This document shows, piece after piece, positions 22,802 through 33,885 of a stretch of DNA of 64,000 nt. The DNA comes from Epiperipatus broadwayi (Eukaryota; Onychophora; Udeonychophora; Euonychophora; Peripatidae). A model generated the notes under the pieces. It was not told where the DNA came from and made no database searches. It saw nothing but the letters and a program-made list of their open reading frames with translations. Positions within the stretch are counted from its first letter, which is position 1. Each line of letters begins with the position of its first letter. Position numbers and translations under genes: made by a program. The stretch is taken from NCBI GenBank assembly GCA_028023455.1, contig JAQFVV010000021.1:3564853-3628852 (forward strand). Direction: 5' to 3'.

Positions 22802-23353
22802 TTTATTTTACAAATATTGAAAAAATGGGGAAAAGGTCTGAATGAAGGAAATGGGGGGGGGGGTTTATAAAGCAGTACTGGAAGACCGAAAATGCTAATA
22901 TGTTGTACTAAATGTGACAAAAATTTGACACTGCTGCACCAATACATCTGACAATTTTTCATATCAAAGATAACTGTGATGCAATGGGTCTACTTTTAGA
23001 TGTTCAAAATGTTCTTTATCAATTTTGCAACATTCCTGGAATCTCATACTGAAACTGTGAAACACAGTAATTACAAACTCTGGATACTATCAATATCGAT
23101 AAATCCTTGCAAGATGAACTTCTGCGATTGATCCATAGTACGAGGCTTTTTTTCAAGATATTTAGAGTAATTATTATCATTCACAGATCATTCCCGTGGT
23201 ACCATTAGTAGATAAAATACCTGCACAGTAATAAATGGCTGGTTCAATTTAGCTGTAATGGTCACACACAATATCAAATGGATGTGCCTGTTTACATGGC
23301 CTGATAATTTAAGATGGCTGAACTCGTTGCATCAAATTTGTTTGGTGGATTTG
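22802..23353 (-). other. Possible 3' UTR of the exon at 23354-23419
   Basis: Non-repetitive and less AT-rich than its surroundings, directly following the stop codon on the minus strand. AATAAA (minus strand) occurs at 22802-22807. A G run (22854-22864 plus strand) lies inside. Assignment depends entirely on the exon call. Confidence 0.25.
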
Positions 23354-23419
23354 TTAAGAAGCAATGTTAAGTGCTTTTTGCCATTCTTTGCGCACTTTCG
23401 GTCTATCAATACTGCTTGC
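23354..23419 (-). CDS. Candidate terminal exon, unidentified protein
   Basis: On the minus strand TATTTATTTTACAG precedes an open 66-nt segment reading ASSIDRPKVRKEWQKALNIA, then S and TAA. Composition is about 45% GC in a ~28% GC region, and the peptide is charged and helix-like, unlike the Phe/Ile/Asn/Lys-rich chance ORFs of the window. It starts at a codon boundary, so it can follow in phase the candidate at 29662-29751 if that exon uses the donor AGG|GTATCA. No protein family recognised. Confidence 0.4.
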   Translation of the reverse strand, partial: ASSIDRPKVRKEWQKALNIAS

Positions 23420-23879
23420 CTGTAAAATAAATAGATATAATAATGAAAAATAAAAGTAGGTATATAGCACTGTATATTTATTTTTAGCCTACCTTATTTC
23501 TCAAAATAATAGCAAAAACATTTAAATAACTCTGTTTAATATATTTAATTAAATGATTTTTAAAAAGTACCAATAGCATGAAAACATTAGCTAAATTTTC
23601 TAAAGTAATTTTTTTTATTTTGTTTTCTTAAAAAAAAAAAAATGAAGACATTTAAAAATAAGAAAATATATAGGAATAAAAAATAAAATAAATTATAAAT
23701 AATTTTTTTCACTTATTTTTAAAGAACGAGATTAACTGCAATACAGTGAAAAATATTATTCAATGATAAATATATAGCTTTAAAAATGAATTATTAAAAA
23801 TTGCTATATTTTTATACAAAAATTGATGTAGTAAATGATGTGATGCATTGTGATGTCTCCTTATACGGTAGTGAGGAAT
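23420..23879. other. AT-rich sequence without recognised features
   Basis: Homopolymer-rich (A run at 23628-23641). No gene. Confidence 0.45.
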
Positions 23880-24935
23880 CTACCGACAATTATGCCCAGA
23901 TAAACCTGTTAGCCACTTTGACTTCCCTTTCTATTCCCCAACCCATGTTGTCCCATATTCTTCTCTATCCTGCTCCATCCCATTTCCACCACATAATCTT
24001 TGTCAACTCCATGGCCTTTATATCTAAAACTGCCTTATCTTTTCCCAAACCCAGCATAAAAACCAATAAGCCATTTTCTGTACAATCACTTTGTTCATAT
24101 TTATTCTTCCACAACCCCATTATTTGTACCCTTTCTGCTTTCAGACATTTACATTCAATTAACAGGTGCATAATATTTTATATGCCTTCCTTACACAACT
24201 TGCACACTAAATCACCCATATTTTCCCATTTATGTGTATATTGCCTTATTGCTAAAGATCCCGATCAAGCCTTAAACAATAAACTATTTTCCTTACTATT
24301 ATCATAAATTAAATCACACCCAATATTCTGTTTACTTCTATGAATATTTAAACTCTTTTTACTCTCCATACTAACTCTCTATCTCTCCAACTCCTTATTC
24401 TTTATTAATGCATCTATTCTTCTATCCCATTCCTTAACACTATAACACTCAACAATTCTCCTAGCACAATCATCCCACCTTTTGTATAAGTATACTGACA
24501 TAAATTCTTTATCTAAATCTTCTGCATATCGCATTACCTTTTGCACCCATCTTGTTGCCTGCCCTTTATTCATAACTCAATTAAATACTATTTTGGCTAT
24601 TCTTTTATTATCCATAAACTGCAATCTAACAAACATTTTCATTTTGCTTTTTGCATTTCTCATATAAAAACTTGACCATCCCATTTCTCCTTGAATTGCC
24701 TCCTTTGCCGTCTGCACTTCTGCATCTAATACATGTCTTCCTACTTCTCTTTGTACTTTTTCTAAGTAATCTAATACCCCTTTACTAACACGTAATGCAT
24801 CATTACCATATGTTAACCGTCAGCTACATCATACTTATTATACGAGAACACTTAATTTCTTTATCAATCCCTTTCTATTCTTTGCTTCATTTATCAATGT
24901 TTTCTCCCATTCGTCCAAGCAATTTCTCTGATTAC
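23880..24935 (-). mobile_element. Non-LTR retrotransposon 3' end, single frame with few stops
   Basis: Reading the minus strand from about 24830: YGNDALRVSKGVLDYLEKVQ, then EAIQGEMGWSSFYMRNAKSK, a TGA at about 24578, then KGQATRWVQKVMRYAED, and a C-terminal zinc knuckle CKLC..(8)..HLLIEC ending near 23965. This layout (post-RT 'LxYGxxxL..LExxQ' region, 'GWSxFxxRxAKxK', then CxxC-x8-HxxxxC) is that of several LINE clades. The whole ~870 nt stays in one frame, broken by four in-frame stops, so decay is mild. The RT core itself is missing (5' truncation). The 168-codon plus-strand ORF at 23801-24307 is its antisense shadow. Confidence 0.85.
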
Positions 24936-26548
24936 TTAAGATGATTATCAAATAGTTATATCTATTCATCACACTTAATTGCAAACCAATGCAACAGCGC
25001 TATCTATATTTAGAAACAAAAAGGATTAATCAACATTCAACAGCATTACCTGTATTTAGAAACAATGTCTGAATCGATCTTTTACTCTAGCATTGGTACT
25101 CATTTACTATACCTATGTTTCAATTCCCACTGCACAATCAAAATGTATATATAATTTATTTCAAACTAATTTATAACCCTTTTTTTTTTCAGTAGTAAAT
25201 GAAATAATAAAAAAATACTATAAATAATTTTCATTTACGAATATGTAATGAAGCACGAATAATTTGAGAATTATTTTAAACAAAATATAAAAATGGAAAA
25301 AAATTATGTTTTTTGAATAAAGGTATCAGGGAAAGTAGGAAGTTATGGATTACATACTTTTTTTTTTTTTAAAGGTAAAAAACATAAGAAAAGATAATAA
25401 ATGAGAATTATTTTTGGAAATTTAAGAACTAAACATATCTAAATTACACAAGCTTTTCATTTTAAATTCTAAGAAATAAAAAATTAAAAACATCGCGCGA
25501 TAAATGATAAAGTTTCACTCTTAATAATAAATATATTGTACAGGCTTGAACCTGCATTTATATATGTAATATGTGCAGGGTTCGAATTCAGACTTTCATA
25601 CGACCCACCACTCTCAGTGCCATCTCATATTGCTGACCCACCTGATCACACACATGTTGAAAAGATAAATAATCACCAATATACGTATTTCATGCTAAAC
25701 CAGCAATCATCAGTTGGTTTAGATTACTGTAATAATATTAAATGAATGGCGTAAGTTTTAAATTAAAGAAACTAAACCTATGTTAATTTGATAATTTATG
25801 GAAAATTATTTCACCCTGTAGTTATTTTCTGAAAATATATTCAAGATCATTAAAAGTTCTAATAACAATTTAATACTTTCACAATAATAATAAAAAAATC
25901 TATTAATGTTTGCAATTTCAATTTTATATATTAATTTCAAAGTGATACCAAAATACTGTACAAGTAATACATATTTCATTGAATTCACGAACCAAATCGA
26001 AAAAAAATATCTTTAGTGAAGAACATATAAGAGCCATCTACTCTAACACTTATTGTATCACTTTGAATTATGTATCCAGTTATAGCAATTATAATTTCAA
26101 CTCTTATATTTTGTTTAATTCCTCATATTGCACACAACACCCTCAACTTTTATAAGAATTAATTCATTGCTCAGAAAATCGGGTAATGTTTGGGCATTAA
26201 AAATAACAAGTTTAGCTTCGATCCAGAAACCTTTTAGGCTTGAATCTGTTTGCCAATCCACTGAATCATACAAATCCCAAGACATTATAAAGATTTTTTT
26301 ATAGACAACTTCCATATTTCTCCATTCTTTTTTATTTCGATTATTTTATAGATTGAAATTTTTTAAAACATATCCTTTTGGAATGGTAACTACAAGTTAA
26401 TAATAATTTAAATATATTTATTAAATATTAAATCTTATTAATGATGCTATGTAAAATAACTTAAATGTTAGATTCATGATTGAAACAAGTCATTACAAAC
26501 TTATAAGCAGAATAAAACTTTTTTTTTCTTATCAGATAAACTTTACTA
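24936..26548. other. AT-rich sequence, one family B fragment
   Basis: 25590-25745 is a family B piece (ATTTCATGCTAAACCAGC, ATCATCAGTTGG). A minus-strand ORF at 26115-26315 has no recognised domain. Otherwise nothing. Confidence 0.45.
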
Positions 26549-26564
26549 CTATTTAAATAAACAA

Positions 26565-26972
26565 CTAAACATCACATGATCACCAATCTTTATGCTTACA
26601 CAAGCTGTTTATATAGAGGCTAAACTCTCCTTACAGTAGAACCATTCAGAACAAGCCAGAGTAATCAATGGATTCAAGGTTTGTGCATAAAATCCCCATC
26701 TAGTGCCTACTCACCATCAAATATGCCCAGATTAATTTCTAGCTTGTGACTTTCATCAGCGAGGAGCCTTTGGAGAGTTGCACTCGATCCTAAGAACTAG
26801 GTGCAGTGCTCTCAGCCCCAAAGTTCCTCACTAATGAAAGCCAGAAACTAGTCTGGAGATATTGGATGAGTAGGCACTAGATAGGGATTTTATGCACAAA
26901 CCTTCTTGCATCCATTGATTACTCTGGCTTGCATACAGTGGTGCTACTGTGTGGAGAGTTTAGCCTCTGTGT
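26565..26972. mobile_element. Fold-back insertion of repeat family A with 16-bp target duplication
   Basis: Two arms of family A face each other (left 26613-26790, right about 26795-26972): GTGCCTACTCACC / GGATGAGTAGGCACTAG, GAGGCTAAACTCTCC / GGAGAGTTTAGCCTC. The insertion is bordered by identical 16-bp direct repeats CTATTTAAATAAACAA at 26549-26564 and 26973-26988. The left side has an extra unpaired lead (ACATCACATGATCACC..GCTTACACAAGCTG). No coding capacity. Confidence 0.85.
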
Positions 26973-26990
26973 CTATTTAAATAAACAAAA

Positions 26991-27118
26991 TATGGTTCAG
27001 TACAGTGATAGAGAAATGATTTTGGAGCTCAAAATCATGGATTATGTCTCCCAAATCCATAACTTCCATGGCTTGATCTTCTCGTGAATTCCTGAGCAAT
27101 AAACCATTAGATTTTTAT
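26991..27118 (+). repeat. SINE family T copy
   Basis: TGGTTCAGTACAGTGATAGAG corresponds to the tRNA-like head of 49225 (TGGTTTAATGCAGTGATAGA), and GAATTCCTGAGCAATAAACC is the family tail. Confidence 0.65.
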
Positions 27119-27302
27119 TTATAATGGAAATATTTAAAATTAAAATAAAATAAAAAACATTAAAAAAATGTAATTCTTTTATTGATAAATATTTAAATGA
27201 AAGATTTCAGATAAAATTGACCTATATGAAATATTTAATGAACTTACATTGATTTTTTTTTTAAGTTCAGTCGAATTTTTTTATATTATTATTATATATT
27301 CC

Positions 27303-27515
27303 TTTGATATACTAGCCTAATGAAGATATAAAAAGTATTTTGCAATTGCTAAAATTTCAACTCTGCACATGGAAGTGATTTAAGATTGCTTTATTCTATG
27401 TATATATTTCTGATATATTGTCCTAATGAACATAAGAAAAGCATTTTTCCAATTGCTAAAATTTCAACTCTGTATGTGAGAGTGGTTTAAGATTACTCTC
27501 TTCTGTGCAGTTTGA
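27303..27515. repeat. Old tandem duplication, about 106-bp unit x 2
   Basis: CCTAATGAA, CAATTGCTAAAATTTCAACT, GTGGTTTAAGATT recur at a spacing of 106 bp with about 15-20% divergence. Confidence 0.8.
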
Positions 27516-28054
27516 AATAAAATTTTCATGTTACAACTATGACCAGCCATCACCCACATCATGCTATATAAGCTGCTGTCAGATTTAATATAAGACAATA
27601 AAAAAATAAAAATAATATGAATAAGAAAAATTATGCAGATCTTTCTAGTAAAGGACTGTTAAAGAGAAAATAAAACTCACATACTTTTCAATAGTCAAGA
27701 TGAAAAGGATTACAAAGCTACAAAATCTTGGGTTTGCCAAACCTGCAGTGATTATTGACTTAACACTTCATTATGATGTACATATATTTAATATTTCCAA
27801 GCCATCAACCAGTCAAAATTTCTAATTATCATTAAACATTAACATGTCATAATTACCATGTAGGTATAATATTGTAAAAGTTTACAAAAATTATACAAGA
27901 CAGAAAGTAAAAATTTCGAGCAAATGATTTGTCTCTCATATAAGTAGATAAAAAATGGTGTTACTCTAATAGCTGAAAAATAAATATAATTTTTCTTATA
28001 TTTTACAAATAACAGAAAACATTCATGTTACTTCTAAAAATGTAAGGTTATTAA
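27516..28054. other. AT-rich sequence without recognised features
   Basis: No gene or repeat recognised. Confidence 0.4.
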
Positions 28055-28225
28055 AAGAGGTACAACTCTCCATACAGTAATGCCACTCAGTGCAAGCCAG
28101 AGTAATCAATGAATGCCAAAAATCTTGTGCATAAAATCCCCATCTAGTGCCTACTCATCCAATATCCCCAGACTAGTTTCTAGCTTGTGGCCTTCATCAG
28201 TGAGACGCCTTGATCTGAGAGCAAG
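28055..28225 (+). repeat. Repeat family A, single arm
   Basis: Cleanest single arm: ACTCTCCATACAGTAATGCC, CATAAAATCCCCATCTAGTG, CAGACTAGTTTCTAGCTTGT, CTTCATCAGTGAG. Confidence 0.8.
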
Positions 28226-28345
28226 TTTATATACATAAGTAAAATATGATTTCCAAAATGCATTTTGGTATGTACAATGTCTCATCAGTTGGCTCAAATC
28301 ATTACATATATCCAAATGTCCATCACCATTTTTATCTAATCGTTT
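28226..28345 (+). repeat. Repeat family B, decayed core
   Basis: CAAAATGCATTTTGGT, CTCATCAGTTGG and CAAATCATTACATATAT align with the family B core. The minus-strand ORF across 28151-28354 comes from these two repeats. Confidence 0.55.
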
Positions 28346-28708
28346 AATGATCATTACATTGTGATCATCATTTTATAAGTACACATTCGTTAATTTATTT
28401 AGCATATAGATTTTTTTAGCTAGTTTAACCTTTAACAAAATATCATAAAGGAACTTGTAGAAATTCCATCTAGCAAATAGATTCACTGTTAAGACTCCCA
28501 ATACTGCCATTGTGGCAATGAATTCAAAAGTCATTAGTTATATGGTTCATGGTTTTTCTCCGTAACTACATAGATAATTGGTCACTAAATTCCACTTATG
28601 AATGAGTGTAAAGACTATGGGTTAATCTGAATCTGACAATGAGATTTCAGTTGTGTCTTTGAAGATCAAATCTAGTTAGCTTTATTGTTGGATCTGGAAA
28701 AAAGAAAT
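28346..28708. other. Sequence without recognised features
   Basis: Somewhat less AT-rich, no ORF or repeat. Confidence 0.4.
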
Positions 28709-28968
28709 GTATTTGGAATTTCGTAGGAATTCCATTTTTAAAGACATAATTCTTTGATTGTACCATTGTGGTTGAACATCCAAAAGGGGGATCTTGATTT
28801 GAGATGAGTCTTATTAGATGGCGAATCTGCATTTTGCATGTATTTGGAATTTTGTAGGAATTCCATTTTTAAAGACATAATTCTTTGATTGTACCATTGT
28901 GGTTGAACATCCAAAAGGGGGATCTTGATTTGAGATGAGTCTTATTAGATGGTGAATCTGCATTTTGC
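28709..28968. repeat. Tandem duplication, 130-bp unit x 2, nearly identical
   Basis: 28709-28838 and 28839-28968 are the same sequence with only a couple of substitutions (TTTCGTAGG/TTTTGTAGG, GGCGAATC/GGTGAATC). No ORF. Confidence 0.95.
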
Positions 28969-29661
28969 ATTATTTAAACAATTTTATTATTAATCATCAA
29001 AATTCTTTTTTTAAGATTAGAAATTATTACTTTCCTTAACACAGATATATACTTTTATTAAAGATTAAATACATCCATTAATATTTTTCATCTGTTTTAC
29101 TGGAAATACATTTAAGATATCTAAATAAATGGAATTACATTAAGTTCTTTTTAAAATACACGTAACCAGTCTTAAATTGTATGAGATAAAGTGCATGGAA
29201 TTTAATCTCAAGACCTTTGAAATCGTAACTAAATGTCATCAATACCATGCTTTTGATTTTACTCACCCTTCTGCTTGATGTAATGGCTGTTAGGGCTTGC
29301 TTAGGTATGTTGTAACAAGTGGTTATAATTTAATTTTTCTTTTAAAAAAAATATTTTTTTATATATTTCTTACTATAAAGAATTTATTTTGCATGAAAGT
29401 TCGGTCCATTGCATTATAAAATTATGTAATAATAGTTAGGTTTTGTGAATCAAAGGATATTCAATAAATTAATCTAATTTTATGCAGCAAATGGTCAAAA
29501 ATGCAAAACAATTTATATTTTTATTACTATTTCAAATCTCTTATTTGTAATTTTTTATTCCTCCCATGTAAAAAAATTTAAAATTTGCAAAATAATTTTT
29601 AAACATTTTAAAATTTTTTTTCTAAAGCATGGCTATTTTCTCTGTTGCAGAGTGCATGCTC
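28969..29661. other. AT-rich sequence before the 29.7-kb exon candidate
   Basis: No gene recognised. If the minus-strand exon at 29662 is terminal, its 3' UTR would lie here. Confidence 0.4.
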
Positions 29662-29751
29662 TTAAGAAGCAAATCCTGATACCCTACCGCCACCCATGCC
29701 AGTCCGTCGCTTTCCCAAGAACTCATCTATTGCTGCACGCCCCAGTGAATT
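29662..29751 (-). CDS. Candidate host exon, unidentified protein C-terminus
   Basis: A GC-rich island (about 50% GC) in very AT-rich surroundings. On the minus strand CATTAACTTGCAG (branch-like TTAAC, acceptor CAG) precedes NSLGRAAIDEFLGKRRTGMG, then GGRVSGFAS and TAA. The frame is rich in Gly, Arg and purine-first codons as in real coding DNA. It may end at the stop (29 residues) or be cut at AGG|GTATCA after 23 residues and join in phase to 23354-23419. The plus strand is an alternative: after a fine acceptor TTTTCTCTGTTGCAG (29650) a 36-residue frame starting VHALKKQILIPYRHPCQ runs to TAA at 29760-29762, followed by T-rich, UTR-like DNA. I favour minus on peptide composition. Family unknown. 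Confidence 0.45.
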   Translation of the reverse strand, partial: NSLGRAAIDEFLGKRRTGMGGGRVSGFAS

Positions 29752-29762
29752 CTGCAAGTTAA

Positions 29763-32700
29763 TGTTTTTTTGTTTTTTATTTTAAAAAAAAATAATAACA
29801 CTGTATAAATTTTCTGTTAGTGTTTTGTTTATTATTATTGTTGTTTTGTATTTTGGTTGTTTAACCAACAGCTTAGATCACAATAATTTCTTCAAATGAC
29901 AATTCTTTTGGACATGTGTAGGCCTGGTTGTGCAATATTTTGATTATATTCCTTTAAAAAAGTAAAATGTAAATATTAAGTGTTGCATTTTTTTTTTTTT
30001 TTGTTTAAATCCCTTTCTATGTAAATTTCCACCTTGAAATGAAGCACTTTTTTAAGTTTCATGTTTGGGTGTTGAATATGTACTTTTTGCCCCAAATATT
30101 TATTTATTTATTTTATCCCAGATTTAAAATATGCAAATTTTTTAGAAATTTTATATTTTTTGCTGTTTTGGGTGAGAGACAGAATCTCAAATTTAATTTA
30201 AAAAAAAAAAAAAAGATTAAGATTTAAATTATATACTAAATAATTTTATTATAACATGTTTATGAATACTGATGAAATATAATGCTTAAAAATGTGTGTA
30301 AAAAGATGTGAAAAGTACTAGGACAAAAAACGTGCTAAGAGTAGTGGGTTCAAACCTTGTCAAAGTTTTTCCATTTATAGCTCTTAGTATACTTTTATCT
30401 TTATTTCTAACACTTTTCATCATCTCTTTATATATAGATAAAATTCAATTTGCATATGGTAGCCTTGATAAATGTGACTAATGTGCTTATGTGTATATAA
30501 GTTTTAAATTTAAAAAATTCTCAATTTCACAATAAAAAAATATGCAAGAGTATAACTTTGCAAATTTTTTTTTGAGATTCTGTTCACTTTATTAAGATTA
30601 ATTCAAACATATTTACAGTTTAAAACCGCTCTCACTCTAGATATATTTTTATTGTATGAACAAAAGCAACGAATTTTTCTGCCCTTTTCCCCCAATCTAA
30701 TTCAGCATTTCCTGTACGTCTATAATCCTAAGAATACGTCACTTGTAAATATTTACGTATTAGAAGTCACTTCAGTTTTCTCAACTAGGAGCCTGTATTA
30801 GCAACAAGCTATGCTACTGACTTTAAATTTTGTAGATTTAGTCCCTAGATCACAGTCGGGACTTTATATCACTGTTCAGAATTAGACAGTGTGGGTAATA
30901 TATGTATACGTTTTTGAAATACGATAGTCACGAATCCTAGTGAGTAAATCAGAACTATATTTGCTTCAACTTATTTACTCTTGTTGATTATCAGAACTGT
31001 TCGAATATCCGACTTGTTGATGTCTTGTTTTTAGGTTTGTAAATTCACAAACATTTACATCTCTGTGTAAGGAATTATACAGTTCTGGAGCGAATGTTTA
31101 TTATATTGTTTTGTAATATATATATAATATTGTATTTATAATCTATATGTTATTTATTTCACCTTTCTTTTTTTTTTTTAATTTTTGAGAGAATAATACA
31201 AGTCAAATCAAAATATGTATGTATACTTTTTTGTTGTTGTTGTTATTTTAATTTTTTTACAGATTGAAAAATGTAAAGCAGATTATGTGTGTAGTATTAA
31301 TACAAAAGTATAAACACACACATAAATATACATATATATAACTATTAAATAATATTTATTAACATTATAACTTTGTTTGTAATTTTTATTCTTCCCTACC
31401 TAGATTTAAGTTTTATCATTGCAACCATTAACTTTTATATTTGAAATATATATACAAAATTGTTATAAATTACAAATTTAAATAAAACATATAAAAAATA
31501 ATAAAAATATTTATTACTGACTGACCAAAATTTAATTATTGTACATACCACATGTGTACTTCAATTTACAAATGTCATTCCACTTAAATGCATTCATTTG
31601 GAGGATAACTAGAATAAATATTAACGCTTATTTCCCAATCATTTCTATTAGGTTATACATTATTATTTTCATTTTCTGCCCAGATAAATGCTTCAATCCC
31701 AAATTAAAGATTAGTATATCATTTATTAAATTCCAGCATGGATGTACTCCTCCCATTTTTTCCTGATCACTTATGATATTGCAATCAAAGTTGTAAATTC
31801 AAAATATTCCTTAAAACATACGAATAAGCAAATGATTCCCAAGATGCATTTCTAACAAAACCTGTTATCATCAGTTGGCCCAAATTCTTTTCACATCTTC
31901 ATCATCATGGTTTAGTATGAATCCACAAAAAACCATGTATAATTTAATTTACAAGTACAGAAAATTAAAATAATTGATATTCTAATTAAAAGAATTAAGA
32001 AATAACCATCCGTAGGGTTATTAAATTAAAGCGGAAGTTATTGTAAACCCCCAACAAGTTAGATACGAACTAAAAAGTACGGAATAGATTCACCTGTATT
32101 TTAATTGAGCTCATATTTAAGCATTCAATGTATTGATGTGTTACAAATGAATTCTATATATTTGCATGAATTCAGAGAATTCTGTATATTTTCTTTTATC
32201 GATGGATTTGTATTAGTTTATATATAGCTCGTTGGGGTTTACAAATAACTTCTGTTTTAATTTCATCTACATTTGAGCTATTTCTATGAACATTTACATC
32301 TAGTAACTGTTGTTTTGTATTCAACACTTGTTAAAAATGAGACACATCCATTCCCTCTGATTACTTATAGTGATTTCAAAATAGCTTACAGTTATACTGA
32401 AATCATGTTAATATAAATAATTCATGCTCTGCATTGCTTAAATACAATCAGAGTTAAAATACACATGGGTCCATTTTGGACTTTTTCATCTATTGACAGA
32501 TTTGTGTTAGTTTATATATAGTTCAATGGAGATTTATAGTAACTTCTACTTTAATTTCATGTACATTCGAGATAGTTCTGTTACTATGTCATAAGGTAAT
32601 GTATTTAAGTGGAATCACGCTTGTAAATTAAATTGTTTCCTTGTGTGAAAATAGTAACTTATGATATTAATATGTGGGCAAGAACTTGGACCAACTGATA

Positions 32701-32805
32701 GTCTCAGGTTCTACCAGAAATGTATCTTGAAGATCATTTCAATATATGTCTTTATCTATATGTTTTTAAAAAATGTGTTGAATTAAGAAATTTCATTATA
32801 TATTG
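29763..32805. other. AT-rich sequence, possible 3' UTR signals, family B fragments
   Basis: 29763-30540 is T-rich on the plus strand with TGTAAATA (29967) and ATTTATTTATTTA (about 30098), which would suit a plus-strand 3' UTR if the plus reading of the 29.7-kb island is right; this is inference. 30640-31090 is less AT-rich without ORFs. Family B pieces lie at 31825-31925 and 32670-32760. ORFs of 62-75 codons show nothing. Confidence 0.35.
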
Positions 32806-33234
32806 CAATCAGTAGAAGGAAATTAACCTTCAAACATGTGCTGCTCATATTTTAAGTTTTAAATGTATGAGCACTCACCTGTCAATAAAGAGTTTTAAAA
32901 ACACAAGTGAATTACTTGTGCTTAGATCTTATTCTTATATAAGCCAATCCTTACTGCCCGTGCTTAATTCAGGGTTTAGTTCTATTTTGTGCCAGATGTT
33001 TTAATTGATAACTAAATTATACAAATTTTTACATAATCTCACAGGGAAAACAAGACATAGAAAAGAATCAAGCCCTGAGATAAGCACGGTCAGTAAGAGT
33101 TGGCTTATATAAGAATAATCTCTAAGCACAGGTGGTTCACTTCTGTTTTTAAAACTCTGGAGGGAGAGTGCATGTAGATATAAAACTTTAATTATGAACA
33201 GCATGTTTGAAAGTTATTTCCTTCTACTGATTAC
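32806..33234. repeat. Inverted repeat, arms of about 190 bp
   Basis: Ends AATCAGTAGAAGGAAATT and ATTTCCTTCTACTGATTA. Inner arm TCTTATTCTTATATAAGCCAA / TTGGCTTATATAAGAATAAT. The loop (about 32990-33050) has no gene; the 67-codon minus ORF here is a symmetry product. Confidence 0.9.
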
Positions 33235-33885
33235 ATATATATGCTGTGCTAAATTATTGATTTATAAATATTACATAATGTAATATACTAAAAAAAATGT
33301 TAAAGACTCCATTGAAAATTAGTTTGTCTGTTTATTGTTCGTGATATCAGCATTGTGCTTCTATTTCATCCCGGTCAATAACTGTGGATCATTTTCAGGT
33401 ACCAGAAGTCATTTAAGTGGTTGTTGCAGAGATACTAAAATGTCACTACAACATTGATACCATCAACAAACAACCACATACACTGACAAATCTGAGGTGA
33501 TCACATTTTTAACAAAATATTTATTTTAATATATATAAATTTGTTGAAGGTGAAGCTTTCCCTAATGGCTGCATAATTTTAAAATCTCATAGAAACTTGT
33601 AAAATTGTCAACCAAACAAAGAGTCTCATTGTCTAAAGATCCAATAACTTAAATGGGTAACAGCTTTAGATTAATCTTGTATCCCAAGTAAATTCTTGGA
33701 ACTTCAAAGTAAAGACTGATAACTTTCTTTTTTTTTTGATTGACAATTATACATGAGTTTTGTATGATTTTAATATTAAATTAACAAGATTTTTGCTTTA
33801 AATTCATATCGTATATTTCTAATATTATGTATACATATAATATGTATATTATACAAAATTTTTACCAAGATAATTACAACTCGTC
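33235..33885. other. AT-rich sequence without recognised features
   Basis: No gene or repeat recognised upstream of the RTE copy. Confidence 0.4.

Noticed and set aside
23801-24307. 168-codon plus-strand ORF, the longest in the window
   Set aside because: It is antisense to the minus-strand LINE frame with its CxxC-H-C knuckle; the plus peptide has no domain features.
28151-28354. EF-hand-like peptide DKNGDGHLD in a minus-strand ORF
   Set aside because: The ORF spans two dispersed repeats (families A and B); related copies elsewhere do not encode the motif, there is no paired EF-hand and no gene context.
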